Assembly (NCBI RefSeq): GCF_943913915.1
Contig: NZ_CALUAA010000008.1
Location: 1-64,000 of the forward strand
Direction: 5' to 3'
Length of the DNA: 64,000 nt
Origin: an uncultured Peptoniphilus sp.
GTDB lineage: Bacteria > Bacillota > Clostridia > Tissierellales > Peptoniphilaceae
Of the stretch, positions 26,619 through 35,701 are shown in pieces. Made by a program: the position numbers and the translations under genes. The notes beneath the pieces are model-generated. The model made no database searches, was not told where the DNA came from, and saw only the letters and a program-made list of their open reading frames with translations. Every line of letters begins with the position of its first letter. Positions within the stretch are counted from its first letter, which is position 1.

Positions 26619-27077
26619 ATGTCATCGCTAAATGACACTCATAGTCTATCACACACAAAATGGAATTGTAAGTATCATGTAGTATTCGCGCCCAAATATA
26701 GAAGAAAAGAATTCTATTGGTTAAAGCGACTCGAAATAGGCGCAATTTTGCGAGAACTATGTAGTTGGAAAGAAGTCAACATAATAGAAGCAGAAGTATG
26801 CCCCGATCATATTCATATGCTATTGGAAATACCTCCGAAACTGTCGATCTCATCATTTATGGGATTTTTGAAAGGAAAAAGTAGCATCATGATATATGAA
26901 CGCTGGGGGAAATCGAAATATAAATATAGAGGAAGGCAATTTTGGTGTCGAGGTTATTATGTCGATACTGCGGGAAAAAACGCCAAGAAAATTCAAGAGT
27001 ATATTCAAAATCAGTTGACTCAGGATAAAATGAGTGAGCAACTAACCTTTGACACGTCGAACCCCTTTAAGGGGTAG
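26619..27077 (+). CDS. tnpA: IS200/IS605 transposase TnpA
   Basis: 152 residues from the ATG after AGGAGG; the frame is open 48 codons further up but without an RBS. HUH single-strand transposase: DHIHMLLEIPP carries the His-x-His metal site, and the catalytic Tyr is in RGYYVDTAG. It opens with the family's typical THSLSHTKWNCKYHVVF and closes with SNPFKG, so it looks complete and may be active. No TnpB companion is present. Confidence 0.93.
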   Translation: MSSLNDTHSLSHTKWNCKYHVVFAPKYRRKEFYWLKRLEIGAILRELCSWKEVNIIEAEVCPDHIHMLLEIPPKLSISSFMGFLKGKSSIMIYERWGKSKYKYRGRQFWCRGYYVDTAGKNAKKIQEYIQNQLTQDKMSEQLTFDTSNPFKG

Positions 27078-27156
27078 CCAAGTAACGTTTGCACGTGACA
27101 GACCAACCAACGCCTTTCAGGCGTGGCTAGTAATACAGGCCCTTTGGGCCGCATAA

Positions 27157-27181
27157 GAAAAACCCCCGGCTACGCCGGGAG
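27157..27181 (-). terminator. Hairpin at IS end acting as fbp terminator
   Basis: On the - strand CCCGGCGTAGCCGGG followed by GGTTTTTC lies ten bases past the fbp stop. It appears to be supplied by the IS right end. Confidence 0.65.
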
Positions 27182-27190
27182 ATTCTTATT

Positions 27191-29113
27191 CTATCTATCG
27201 CCGTAGGAATCGGCGAGTTTTTTTAAATCGGCAATGGTATCCATGGCGCGCTCACCTTCATCCGTATCTTTTACCAACCGGCGGGCGTCGTATTTCGTAA
27301 TAAACTCGAGAGAGGATGTCATGTCGATATTTTCCCGAATATAGGTGTCCTCGTGCTGAATGGGTTCGTGAGTGGCCAGGAGGATGCCGTAGGAATTTGA
27401 GATGAGCGTGTAGCCCGCCGTGCCTGTGGTTTTGCGGTAGGCATGGGCGAATCCGCCGTCGATGACCACGACTTTTCCTCCGGCCTTCACGGGATTTTCC
27501 CCCTTACGTTTTTTAACCGGCGTGTGGCCGTTAATGATCTTTCCGCGCGCGTCTCTGATGCCGAAACCGCTTAGGATGCGATCGGCCGCTTCCTCTCTTT
27601 CCCTTAAGAGGTAGTAAGGATTTTTATGTTCCACATGAGTCTCTTCTTCGGCGATAAAGTAGCGCTCGAAAGTGGTGATCCGCTCCTTACCGAAAAGCGG
27701 GGAGTGTTTGCCGCACCAAAGATAGAAGAGGAAATCCACATCGTCTTCTTGTCTTTCGTAAAAGGCCCGGCGCACCTTCTCATCAATGGAATCTAAAAGC
27801 TCTCGCCCTTCCATGGACTTGCCCAAGAGATCGACGGATTCAAACTCGCCGTCTTCTTTCATAGGAATGCAGCCGTGAAAGAGGAGGTTTCCGTTTTGAA
27901 TTTTATACATACCGCCCTTTTCGATCATGGTGCGTATATGGGATTGAAGTTTTGTGCTTGTGAGGAAACTCTTACGAATGCGCTCCGCCACTTCCGCCTC
28001 TTCCCTTGTAAAGGCGTAGGGGTCTCGGGGATCCACCGTGGGGAAATCGCCGTCTAATAATGGATAATCCTTTCCCTCTACGTTCACTGTTTCGTTTTTC
28101 AAATCCAAATTTTCCAAATGGAGCATACCGTCCATTTGATATGCGGGATGGCGGCGAATCAGTTGCCCTTCCGCCTTAAATTGCAAGATGGCTATGGCCT
28201 TGTGGAGCTTGGCGACAGATTCGTTAATGTGTTCATCGGGGCCGGGGTTTTTTGTGTAGAAAGGTTCTTTCGCTGTGTAGTGCTCGGCGTAGCGTAAAAG
28301 AGGCAGGAGATTAATGCCGTAGCCGTCTTCGATGGTGGAGAGCACATTGTATCTTAAGGCGATGCGTATAACATTGGCGGCCAGGGCGAAATTTCCTGAG
28401 GCGGCGCCGATCCAGGCGATGTCGTGATTGCCCCATTGAATGTCTACCCGGTCGTCTTTTGAAATTTGATCCATGATCTTTTCAGCATCTTCCCCACGGT
28501 CGTAAATGTCGCCGATAATGTGCACGGTCTCCACTACGTAGCGTACGGAGAGATCGGTGAGATCTTTAATATAATACTCCGCTTCGCCGAGGGCGATCAT
28601 ATTGTCGTAAAGAGAGGTGACGTAGGATTTCTTGTGGCGGGAAGCGGAGTCTTCCAGGAGGAGCAGATTTAAAATCTTCTTCCTCGAAGGGGGAAGGGTG
28701 CTTTCAATTTGCTCGTGATCGTATTTCGTCGCCACTCTCTTCGCCACGACGATTAAATTTGTGAGGGTCTCTTTTAAAAGCCGGTTATAATCTTCCTCGG
28801 GCAATTTTTCCTTAAGATCGGCGAGCTTTTTTTCGGGATAATATAAAATCGTCGCAAGAAGATTTTTATTCTCTTCACTCATTTCAGGAAAGAGCTCGTC
28901 GATGTAGCGGCGAAGAACTCCCGATGCGTTTCGGAGCACGTGGGTAAAGGCGATGTATTCTCCGTGAAGATCGCTTACGAAATGTTCCGTAGGTTTCGGA
29001 AGCTCCAGCGTGCTTTCAAGAAGGAGCACTTGAGCCAGGGCATCGTGACGGCCGGGGTAGCGATTTTGTAAGAGAGAAAAATACTTTTCTTCAAAAGAAG
29101 TTAAATGGGTCAT
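27191..29113 (-). CDS. fbp: Fructose-1,6-bisphosphatase class III
   Basis: 640 residues from MTHLTSFEEKY, with GAGGAGG seven bases upstream; 16 further open codons lie before it. Metallophosphatase motifs are FVSDLHGEY, IIGDIYDRGEDAE and WGNHDIAW, with late His motifs INGHTPVKK. It converts fructose-1,6-bisphosphate to fructose-6-phosphate in gluconeogenesis. Length fits the Firmicutes class III enzymes. Divergent from apt across a short promoter region. Confidence 0.95.
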   Translation of the reverse strand: MTHLTSFEEKYFSLLQNRYPGRHDALAQVLLLESTLELPKPTEHFVSDLHGEYIAFTHVLRNASGVLRRYIDELFPEMSEENKNLLATILYYPEKKLADLKEKLPEEDYNRLLKETLTNLIVVAKRVATKYDHEQIESTLPPSRKKILNLLLLEDSASRHKKSYVTSLYDNMIALGEAEYYIKDLTDLSVRYVVETVHIIGDIYDRGEDAEKIMDQISKDDRVDIQWGNHDIAWIGAASGNFALAANVIRIALRYNVLSTIEDGYGINLLPLLRYAEHYTAKEPFYTKNPGPDEHINESVAKLHKAIAILQFKAEGQLIRRHPAYQMDGMLHLENLDLKNETVNVEGKDYPLLDGDFPTVDPRDPYAFTREEAEVAERIRKSFLTSTKLQSHIRTMIEKGGMYKIQNGNLLFHGCIPMKEDGEFESVDLLGKSMEGRELLDSIDEKVRRAFYERQEDDVDFLFYLWCGKHSPLFGKERITTFERYFIAEEETHVEHKNPYYLLREREEAADRILSGFGIRDARGKIINGHTPVKKRKGENPVKAGGKVVVIDGGFAHAYRKTTGTAGYTLISNSYGILLATHEPIQHEDTYIRENIDMTSSLEFITKYDARRLVKDTDEGERAMDTIADLKKLADSYGDR

Positions 29114-29178
29114 GGGACCTCCTCTGTGGTTGTCCGTTATTATTGGGTATACATTAGACATAAGAAAGTGAGGTAACT

Positions 29179-29694
29179 ATGGATCTGAAAGAAACAATCA
29201 GAAGCGTTAAAGATTATCCCGAAGAGGGCGTAACCTTTCGTGATATTACTACCCTTTTAAAGGATGGCGACGCTTTTAAACAATGTATCGACGAGCTGAT
29301 CGCCTTGGCAGAGAAAAAAGAAATCGATAAGATCGTAGGCATCGAGGCTCGGGGATTTTTAATCGGCGCGCCCATGGCCTATGCCATGGGGAAGGGGTTC
29401 GTTCCCATCAGAAAGCCCGGAAAACTTCCCTCTGAAACCGTGGCAACAGAATACGATCTGGAATACGGAAGCGACTCTGTGGAGATGCACATCGACGGCA
29501 TCGATAAGGGCGAGCGCGTTCTCATCGTCGACGATCTCTTGGCCACAGGAGGCACGGGAAAAGCTGCCGTAGACTTATGTAAGGAAGTGGGCGCGGAAGT
29601 AGCGGGATGTCTGTTCTTAATCGAGCTTGACGGCTTAAACGGCCGTGACGATATCGGGGTAGACGTTGAATCACTTATGAGATTTCCTGCGTAA
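29179..29694 (+). CDS. apt: Adenine phosphoribosyltransferase
   Basis: 171 residues. The PRPP-binding motif VLIVDDLLATGGTGKAA and the N-terminal SVKDYPEEGVTFRDIT are diagnostic. It salvages adenine to AMP. AGTGAGGT precedes the ATG. The gene is followed by the - strand tRNA gene, so it is convergent with it; no strong + strand terminator is seen beyond the shared hairpin at 29697. Confidence 0.95.
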   Translation: MDLKETIRSVKDYPEEGVTFRDITTLLKDGDAFKQCIDELIALAEKKEIDKIVGIEARGFLIGAPMAYAMGKGFVPIRKPGKLPSETVATEYDLEYGSDSVEMHIDGIDKGERVLIVDDLLATGGTGKAAVDLCKEVGAEVAGCLFLIELDGLNGRDDIGVDVESLMRFPA

Positions 29695-29696
29695 AG

Positions 29697-29717
29697 TAAA
29701 AAAGACCCCGAGGGTCT
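29697..29717 (-). terminator. Terminator of tRNA-Gly
   Basis: On the - strand AAGACCC, TCG loop, GGGTCTT then T6, directly behind the tRNA 3' end. Confidence 0.8.
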
Positions 29718-29791
29718 TGGAGCGGGTGAAGGGAATCGAACCCTCGCGATCGGCTTGGGAAGCCGAGGCTCTGCCACTGAGCTACACCCGC
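29718..29791 (-). tRNA. tRNA-Gly (anticodon CCC)
   Basis: Reverse-strand cloverleaf: acceptor GCGGGTG/CACCCGC, D arm GCTC...GAGC, anticodon stem TCGGC/GCCGA around the 7-base loop TTCCCAA (anticodon CCC), T arm AGGG-TTCGATT-CCCT. The discriminator is T and CCA is encoded. 74 bases including CCA. It reads the GGG glycine codon. Confidence 0.95.
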
Positions 29792-29880
29792 ACGGGTGGT
29801 TTCATTTTACGCCCAAGTTTTAGTACTGTCAAGAGAACGAAAAAATTTTGATTATTTGACAATTATTTTTCGATCTTCTG

Positions 29881-29909
29881 TTGTAAAATTAATGTGATGC
29901 GGGTACACT
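29881..29909 (+). promoter_or_regulatory. Candidate promoter and Rex-like site of thl-crt-hbd
   Basis: TTGTAA at 29881-29886, 17-bp spacer, TACACT at 29904-29909. The stretch TTGTAAAATTAATGTGA over the -35 shares TTGT-AA and TTAA with the Rex operator consensus, but the right half is poor. A TTGACA at 29856-29861 has no well-spaced -10. Confidence 0.4.
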
Positions 29910-30023
29910 ATGACTATAGGAAATCATTCCCACCGACTATTGTCGGAATGTTTTTCGACACGCGGCGGTGTGAACTTGTCGTGGTGCCGTTGACGAAAAT
30001 AACCTTGTAAGGAGGGTTTATTT

Positions 30024-31205
30024 ATGAGAAAAGTTGTTATTGCCAGTGCGGTCAGAACACCTGTCGGTTCTTTCGGTGGTGCTTTTAAAGATGTAAGCGC
30101 CGTAGAACTCGGCGTCGCGGCTACAAAAGAAGCGATTAAGCGCGCAGGCATCAAACCTGAAGACATCGACGAAGCCGTTATCGGCAATGTTATTCAAGCA
30201 GGCCTCGGACAAAATGTGGCCCGTCAAATTGTGATCGGCGCCGGCTGCCCCGTTACCCTTCCCGCCATGACCATTAATAAAGTTTGCGGATCCGGTTTAC
30301 GTACAGTTTCCCTCGCCGCACAAATGATTAAAGCAGGAGATGCGGACATCGTTCTCGCAGGGGGTACGGAATCCATGTCTCGCGCACCATTCCTCGTAAA
30401 TGAAGCTCGTTGGGGCGCGCGGATGAACAATAAAGTATTCGTCGATGCCATGATCAACGACGCCCTTTGGGATGCCTTCAATGACTACCACATGGGTATG
30501 ACCGCTGAAAATGTTGCGGAAGAATACGACGTTACCCGTGAAGATCAAGATAAACTTGCGGCACGCAGCCAACAACTCGCTTCGAAGGCACGCAGTGAAG
30601 GTCGTTTTAAAGATGAAATCGTCCCCGTAGAAGTTCACGGACGCAAGGGTAAAGTAACCGTCGTTGAAGACGACGAATACATTCGCGACGGTGTAACCGA
30701 AGAAAGCATCAGCGGTTTGAAGCCGGCCTTCAAACGTGACGGCGGTACGGTTACCGCAGCCAACGCATCGGGTATTAACGATGGTGCCGCCATGCTCGTT
30801 GTCATGAGTGAAGAAAAGGCGAAAGAATTGGGCGTCAAACCCTTAGCGACTATCGTAAGCTATGCCTCCGCAGGTGTTGATCCCAAGGTTATGGGCACAG
30901 GTCCGATCCCCTCTTCTCAAAAGGCCATGGAAAAAGCCGGATGGGATTTCAGCGAATTGGATCTTGTAGAAGCCAACGAAGCTTTTGCGGCACAAGCCTG
31001 CGCTGTCGTTAAAACATTAGGTCTCGATATGGATAAAGTCAATGTCAACGGCGGTGCCGTCGCCATCGGTCACCCGGTCGGCGCATCGGGAGCGCGGATT
31101 CTCGTCACCTTACTTTACGAAATGGCAAAACGGGACGCACAAAAAGGTCTCGCTACTCTCTGTATCGGCGGCGGTCAAGGTACGGCTCTCGTCGTAGAAC
31201 GCTAG
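30024..31205 (+). CDS. thl: Acetyl-CoA acetyltransferase (thiolase)
   Basis: 393 residues. Active-site Cys in TINKVCGSGLRTV, the GHPVGASGARI His motif, and the C-terminal Cys in TLCIGGGQGTA. It condenses two acetyl-CoA to acetoacetyl-CoA, or the reverse. RBS AAGGAGGG. First of three genes that with crt and hbd carry acetyl-CoA to crotonyl-CoA. Leader 29910-30023 holds a small CCGAC-TATT-GTCGG hairpin of unknown role. Confidence 0.95.
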   Translation: MRKVVIASAVRTPVGSFGGAFKDVSAVELGVAATKEAIKRAGIKPEDIDEAVIGNVIQAGLGQNVARQIVIGAGCPVTLPAMTINKVCGSGLRTVSLAAQMIKAGDADIVLAGGTESMSRAPFLVNEARWGARMNNKVFVDAMINDALWDAFNDYHMGMTAENVAEEYDVTREDQDKLAARSQQLASKARSEGRFKDEIVPVEVHGRKGKVTVVEDDEYIRDGVTEESISGLKPAFKRDGGTVTAANASGINDGAAMLVVMSEEKAKELGVKPLATIVSYASAGVDPKVMGTGPIPSSQKAMEKAGWDFSELDLVEANEAFAAQACAVVKTLGLDMDKVNVNGGAVAIGHPVGASGARILVTLLYEMAKRDAQKGLATLCIGGGQGTALVVER

Positions 31206-31224
31206 TTGAAAACGAGGAAAGTTT

Positions 31225-32004
31225 ATGGAATTTAAATATCTTATCGTCGAACGGGAAGATACCATTGCGAAAGTTACGATCAACAAGCCTAAGAGCCTAA
31301 ACGCATTAAACTCCGAACTCTTAACGGAGTTAAACAAATGTATGTACCAAATAAGCATCGATGAATCTGTCGATGTTGTGGTTATTACAGGAGAAGGAAA
31401 AGCTTTCGTCGCAGGCGCCGATATCGCCGAAATGAAGGATCTCTCCGCTCCGGAAGCCCACGCCTTTGCAAAACTCGGAATGGATACTTTTATGTTGATC
31501 GAACGTATGCCGAAGCCTGTCATTGCGGCAGTTAACGGCTTCGCTTTAGGTGGCGGCTGCGAACTTTCCCTGGCCTGCGATATTCGCATCGCCTCCGAAA
31601 AAGCCGTTTTCGGCCAACCGGAAGTGGGCCTCGGCATTACCCCGGGATTCGGCGGCACACAGCGACTTACCCGCACCATCGGCCTCGGCATCGCCAAGGA
31701 AATGATCTACACGGCGAAAAATATTAAAGCGGATCGCGCCTATGAACTGGGTCTTGTCAATCATGTGGTAGCCCCTGATGAATTAATGGATGCCGCCATG
31801 GACATGGCCCGCACCATTGCAAGTAACGGCAAGCTCGCCGTATCCTATGCAAAAGGCGCCATAGTCGACGGTTTCCAAGCGGACATTCATACGGGTATGG
31901 ACATCGAAAAATCGGCCTTCTCCCTTTGCTTTGCAACGGCAGATCAAACCGAAGGCATGAGCGCCTTTTTAGAAAAGCGCAAACCGGAATTTAAAGGAGA
32001 ATAA
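31225..32004 (+). CDS. crt: Enoyl-CoA hydratase / crotonase
   Basis: 259 residues. Crotonase fold with oxyanion-hole elements GKAFVAGADIAEM and NGFALGGGCELSLACD. The catalytic Glu is in FGQPEVGLGITPGFGG. It interconverts 3-hydroxybutyryl-CoA and crotonyl-CoA. Nineteen bases after thl, RBS GAGGAAAG. Confidence 0.93.
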   Translation: MEFKYLIVEREDTIAKVTINKPKSLNALNSELLTELNKCMYQISIDESVDVVVITGEGKAFVAGADIAEMKDLSAPEAHAFAKLGMDTFMLIERMPKPVIAAVNGFALGGGCELSLACDIRIASEKAVFGQPEVGLGITPGFGGTQRLTRTIGLGIAKEMIYTAKNIKADRAYELGLVNHVVAPDELMDAAMDMARTIASNGKLAVSYAKGAIVDGFQADIHTGMDIEKSAFSLCFATADQTEGMSAFLEKRKPEFKGE

Positions 32005-32029
32005 CTTCGTTCAGTAAGGAGGATTGAAC

Positions 32030-32872
32030 ATGAAAATTGGTGTTATCGGATCGGGTACTATGGGAAGCGGCATTGCGCAAGTAATGGCCCTCAAGCATGA
32101 TGTCGTCATTCGGGACATTGCCCCGGAAGCTTTGGAAAAAGCTCATAAAAAAATCGAAAAAGGTTACAATCGCAATGTGGAAAAAGGTCGTATGTCGGAA
32201 GAAGATGCAAAGACCGCCATTGCAAGATTGAAAACCACAGAAGATTTAAACGAATTAAAAGATTGCGACATTATCATTGAAGCCGCTACGGAAAATCCCA
32301 AAATTAAAAAAGGCATCTTTACAGAACTTGCCGAATTATGTGACGAAAAGACGATCCTCGCCTCCAATACATCGTCCCTCTCCATTACCGATATCGCAGC
32401 GGCAACCAACCGTCCGAAAAAGGTCATCGGTATGCACTTCTTTAACCCTGTACCCGTTATGAAACTTGTAGAAGTTATTTGCGGACTCAACACATCGGAT
32501 GAAACGAAACAATTTGTAATTGATCTTGCAAACGAAATCGGAAAGACCCCGGTTGAGGTTGAAGAAGCCCCCGGATTTGTCGTCAACCGCATCCTGATCC
32601 CCATGATCAACGAAGCTGTCAGCATTTATGCAGATGGCGTTGCCAGTGTGGAAGACATCGACAACGCCATGAAACTCGGTGCCAACCACCCCATGGGCCC
32701 CTTGGCTCTCGGCGACCTGGTCGGTCTCGACGTGGTCCTTGCCATTATGGATGTTATGTACAATGACTACCACGACAGCAAATACCGCGCCCACGTTCTT
32801 CTTCGCAAAATGGTTCGCGGCGGCAAGCTCGGCCAAAAAACCGGAGAAGGTTTCTACAAATACGACAAATAA
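32030..32872 (+). CDS. hbd: 3-hydroxybutyryl-CoA dehydrogenase
   Basis: 280 residues from the ATG after AAGGAGG (a TTG two codons earlier is in frame but lies within the RBS spacing). Rossmann motif GVIGSGTMGSGIAQ; catalytic His in GMHFFNPVPVMKL; FVVNRILIPMINEA. It uses NAD(P)H to reduce acetoacetyl-CoA. Butyryl-CoA dehydrogenase and etfAB are absent from this cluster and from the window. Confidence 0.94.
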   Translation: MKIGVIGSGTMGSGIAQVMALKHDVVIRDIAPEALEKAHKKIEKGYNRNVEKGRMSEEDAKTAIARLKTTEDLNELKDCDIIIEAATENPKIKKGIFTELAELCDEKTILASNTSSLSITDIAAATNRPKKVIGMHFFNPVPVMKLVEVICGLNTSDETKQFVIDLANEIGKTPVEVEEAPGFVVNRILIPMINEAVSIYADGVASVEDIDNAMKLGANHPMGPLALGDLVGLDVVLAIMDVMYNDYHDSKYRAHVLLRKMVRGGKLGQKTGEGFYKYDK

Positions 32873-32881
32873 ATTCAATAG

Positions 32882-32910
32882 TAAAGCCGGCTCGAAAGGG
32901 CCGGTTTTTT
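32882..32910 (+). terminator. Intrinsic terminator of thl-crt-hbd
   Basis: AAAGCCGGCTC, GAAA loop, GGGCCGGTTTTTT (G-T pairs in the stem). Confidence 0.85.
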
Positions 32911-32976
32911 ATATGATTTTTTAAAATCCTGCTCTTCGTGATAGAATAAAATAAATTGAGAAACAAAGGAGCAAAC

Positions 32977-33564
32977 ATGTCTTATTTAAAAGAGCGTATT
33001 TTAGAAGACGGCGTCATCTATCCGGGAAATGTGTTGAAAATCGATTCCTTCTTAAATCACCAGATCGATCCTGTGGTAATGAAGGAAATCGAAAGAGAGC
33101 TTTACGATTACTTTAAGGATCGTAAGATCACAAAGGTTCTGACGGTGGAGGCATCGGGAATTGCGCCGGCCATTATGGTGGCGGCCCATTTCGATGTGCC
33201 CATGCTCTTCGCCAAAAAGAAAAAGCCCTCCACTCTTAAAGATGAGGACGTCTATTCGGCGGATGTCTATTCCTATACAAAAGGCACCACATCCACAGTT
33301 ATGGTATCGGGAGCCTATTTAAACGAAGAGGATTCCGTGCTGATTATCGACGATTTTTTAGCCAACGGAGAAGCCTCCATGGGCCTTGTAAAGATCGTGC
33401 ACGATGCGGGAGCTGAAGTAGCGGGAATCGGCATTTGCGTGGAAAAGAGCTTTCAACCGGGAAGGGAGCGGCTCGAAAAAGAAGGACTCGATGTCTATTC
33501 CATCGTGCGCATTGAATCCATCGATTCAAAAAATCAGGAAATCAAATTTAAAGAAGGACATTAA
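32977..33564 (+). CDS. xpt: Xanthine phosphoribosyltransferase
   Basis: 195 residues from the ATG after AAAGGAG. PRPP motif SVLIIDDFLANGEASMG and N-terminal LKERILEDGVIYPGNVLKID match Xpt rather than Apt or Hpt. It salvages xanthine to XMP. No guanine riboswitch fits in the 66 bases between the hbd terminator and the start, unlike the Bacillus gene. Confidence 0.9.
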   Translation: MSYLKERILEDGVIYPGNVLKIDSFLNHQIDPVVMKEIERELYDYFKDRKITKVLTVEASGIAPAIMVAAHFDVPMLFAKKKKPSTLKDEDVYSADVYSYTKGTTSTVMVSGAYLNEEDSVLIIDDFLANGEASMGLVKIVHDAGAEVAGIGICVEKSFQPGRERLEKEGLDVYSIVRIESIDSKNQEIKFKEGH

Positions 33565-33591
33565 AAAAGCCGGCGCCAAGCGTCGGCTTTC
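33562..33591. terminator. Bidirectional terminator (xpt / nitroreductase)
   Basis: AAAAGCCGGCGC, CAAG loop, GCGTCGGCTTT; T-runs on both strands. Confidence 0.8.
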
Positions 33592-33596
33592 ATTAT

Positions 33597-34121
33597 TTAA
33601 AATTCCTCTCTGTGTACCTTCGAGGAGATATCGAAATATTTTCTGCTCGGGATGCGCTCGTCGGCGACGCCGAAGGGAATAAGACAGAGTACCGCGTAAT
33701 CATCGGGGATATTGAAAAGTTCTTTTACGATTTCTTCCGCCGGGCGGCCGTCGTCGGCTTTTTCGCCGCGAATATTGATCCAGCTGGATTGGTAACCGGC
33801 ATCGGCGAGAAGAAGACCTAAATAGCTGGCGGTAATCGTGGCTTCTTCGATCCAGGTGACTTCGCTTGGATTATTGCCGAGAACGGCGATGATTTGGGGT
33901 GCTTCTCCCAGGTATTTCGTGCCGAAGCGCTTAATAGTGGCCAATGATTTTTTCTTTTCCTCATCCTCTACTACGAGAAATTCCACCGGGTGGGTGTTGC
34001 CCTTACTCGGACCCATGGAAGCGTAGGTGAGAATATCGAGTAATTCTTCCTCACCCATTTTTTCGTCCTGTTTGTATTTACGGGTGGAACGTCTCTTCTT
34101 AATTAATTCTTTAAAATCCAT
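33597..34121 (-). CDS. Nitroreductase family protein
   Basis: 174 residues from MDFKELIKKRRSTRKY with GAAGGAG nine bases upstream (12 extra open codons before it). The FMN-binding RRSTRKYKQD at the N-terminus and the GIRxPSK-like MGPSKGNTHPVEFL fit small nitroreductases, which are NAD(P)H-dependent FMN oxidoreductases. The natural substrate is unknown. Convergent with xpt. Confidence 0.88.
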   Translation of the reverse strand: MDFKELIKKRRSTRKYKQDEKMGEEELLDILTYASMGPSKGNTHPVEFLVVEDEEKKKSLATIKRFGTKYLGEAPQIIAVLGNNPSEVTWIEEATITASYLGLLLADAGYQSSWINIRGEKADDGRPAEEIVKELFNIPDDYAVLCLIPFGVADERIPSRKYFDISSKVHREEF

Positions 34122-34282
34122 TGCAATCTCCTTCACTCTTTTCGCGAATTCTGTCACGAATCATTCACTGTATTCTATCTTTTTAACATATACCCATCTT
34201 AAATCTTTGTAAAGGTTTCACAAGAAGTTCAATATTTCAATTTATACTGGAGTTATCAATAAGATCGAAAGGAGTTTTATAG

Positions 34283-35479
34283 ATGAATCGAGATGAAAGG
34301 GAATATGGCTACACCTACACCCCTGCGAAAAAGAAAAGACCGGGCCTCTTTATCTTATGGGCGCTGATCTTTTCCCTGATCGGCGGCGCAGTAGGGAGTG
34401 CCATTACCTATAAAATGATGCCCGCCTCATCCCCTGTGGGAGTGGTGAGTACACAGACAAAAGAAACCCCGAAAGTTCGCAAACACGAAACCGGGGTTGT
34501 AGAAAATGTGGCGGAAAAAGCCATGCCTTCGGTTGTCGGGATCACCACTTCCACGACGCGAGAGACGCCTATGGGTCCCATGGCCGTACAGGGAAGCGGC
34601 AGCGGCTTCATTATTTCCGAAGACGGTTACATTCTCTCCAATGCCCACGTGGTGGGAAAGGCGGGAAATAAAGTCAAGACACTTTTAAACGACGGCACCG
34701 AGGCCGAGGGGAAGGTGGTCTGGTCCGACGAAACATTGGATTTAGGCCTCGTGAAGATCGACAAAAAAGGCCTGCAAGCCCTTCCCATGGGAGACAGCGA
34801 TTCCATCAATATCGGTGAAACCGCCGTGGCCATCGGCAATCCTCTGGGACTTGACTTCCAACGTTCCGTAACGGCGGGCGTGATCTCGGGTCTCAACCGG
34901 AACATCGGCGAGGTACAGGGCAATTATATGGACGGTCTCATTCAAACCGACGCCTCCATTAACCAAGGGAACTCCGGCGGCCCTCTCTTAAACAGTGAAG
35001 GAGAAGTAGTGGGTATCAACTCCGTCAAAATTTCCACGGCGGAAGGCTTGGGCTTTTCCATTCCCATTAACACGGCGAAGCCCATTATCGAGCAGGTCAT
35101 CGAAACGGGAGATTACAATTCCGTGTCCCTCGGCATGAGCGGCTATACCGTAAGCGCCATCGAACGAAGCGGCTATGATCTGGGTACAGGCGGCAAGGGC
35201 GTCATCGTCGGTAGCGTAGAAGCCAATTCCCCGGCAGCCGCTGCAGGCCTCCAACCGAACGATATTATTTTGAAAATGGGAGATAAAGCCATCGATTCCA
35301 TGAGCCAATTGCGAAGAGAACTTTACAAATATAAATCAGGAGACTCTGTTGATCTCGTGGTCGTAAGGGGAAGGAAAAAAGAAACTTTAAAACTCACCTT
35401 TACGGATTATCAAGTGCCGAAATTTGTTCCTCAAGGACAGGTACAGGAAGAGCGGCAATCTATTTTCCCCGCGAATTAA
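34283..35479 (+). CDS. htrA: HtrA/DegP-like serine protease
   Basis: 398 residues. Short cytoplasmic tail, one membrane anchor at about residues 20-43, then a trypsin-like domain with the triad His in YILSNAHVV, Asp in LDLGLVKID and Ser in GNSGGPLL. A C-terminal PDZ domain spans about 285-375 (NSPAAAAGLQPNDIILKMG). It degrades or refolds misfolded proteins outside the membrane. RBS AAAGGAG, monocistronic with a strong terminator. Confidence 0.94.
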   Translation: MNRDEREYGYTYTPAKKKRPGLFILWALIFSLIGGAVGSAITYKMMPASSPVGVVSTQTKETPKVRKHETGVVENVAEKAMPSVVGITTSTTRETPMGPMAVQGSGSGFIISEDGYILSNAHVVGKAGNKVKTLLNDGTEAEGKVVWSDETLDLGLVKIDKKGLQALPMGDSDSINIGETAVAIGNPLGLDFQRSVTAGVISGLNRNIGEVQGNYMDGLIQTDASINQGNSGGPLLNSEGEVVGINSVKISTAEGLGFSIPINTAKPIIEQVIETGDYNSVSLGMSGYTVSAIERSGYDLGTGGKGVIVGSVEANSPAAAAGLQPNDIILKMGDKAIDSMSQLRRELYKYKSGDSVDLVVVRGRKKETLKLTFTDYQVPKFVPQGQVQEERQSIFPAN

Positions 35480-35514
35480 AAGCACAGTCGCAAAATTCAA
35501 AGAAATGAATTAAG

Positions 35515-35555
35515 AAATCGGCGTAGCCGGCAAAATGCCCTACGCCGATTTTTTA
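35515..35555 (+). terminator. Intrinsic terminator of htrA
   Basis: AAATCGGCGTAG and CTACGCCGATTT form a 12-bp stem, followed by TTTTTA. Confidence 0.88.
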
Positions 35556-35701
35556 TTGAGAATCTTCGCCACCGTTGAAGTCTTGACGAAAATTTAATAT
35601 GTTCCATATATGAAAAAGATAATATAGGGAAAACTTCTGATATCAGAGAGTTCCGCCTGAAAAGCGGTAAGGGATAAAACGATTGTGGCAATGGAGGAGA
35701 A

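Larger units (their letters stand above)
26497..27185 (+). mobile_element. IS200/IS605-family insertion sequence (TnpA only)
   Basis: The left end is a hairpin CCCCCGGTTAGACCGGGGG at about 26501-26521. The right end contains ACGCCTTTCAGGCGT, GGCCCTTTGGGCC and a last hairpin CCCCCGGCTACGCCGGG. Subterminal hairpins instead of inverted repeats, and a single Y1 transposase gene, are the family pattern. Exact ends are estimates. It sits between the ferritin terminator and the fbp stop codon and interrupts no gene. Confidence 0.8.

Noticed and set aside
32911..32976. Guanine riboswitch upstream of xpt
   Set aside because: Only 66 bases separate the hbd terminator from the gene start and no aptamer core is seen.
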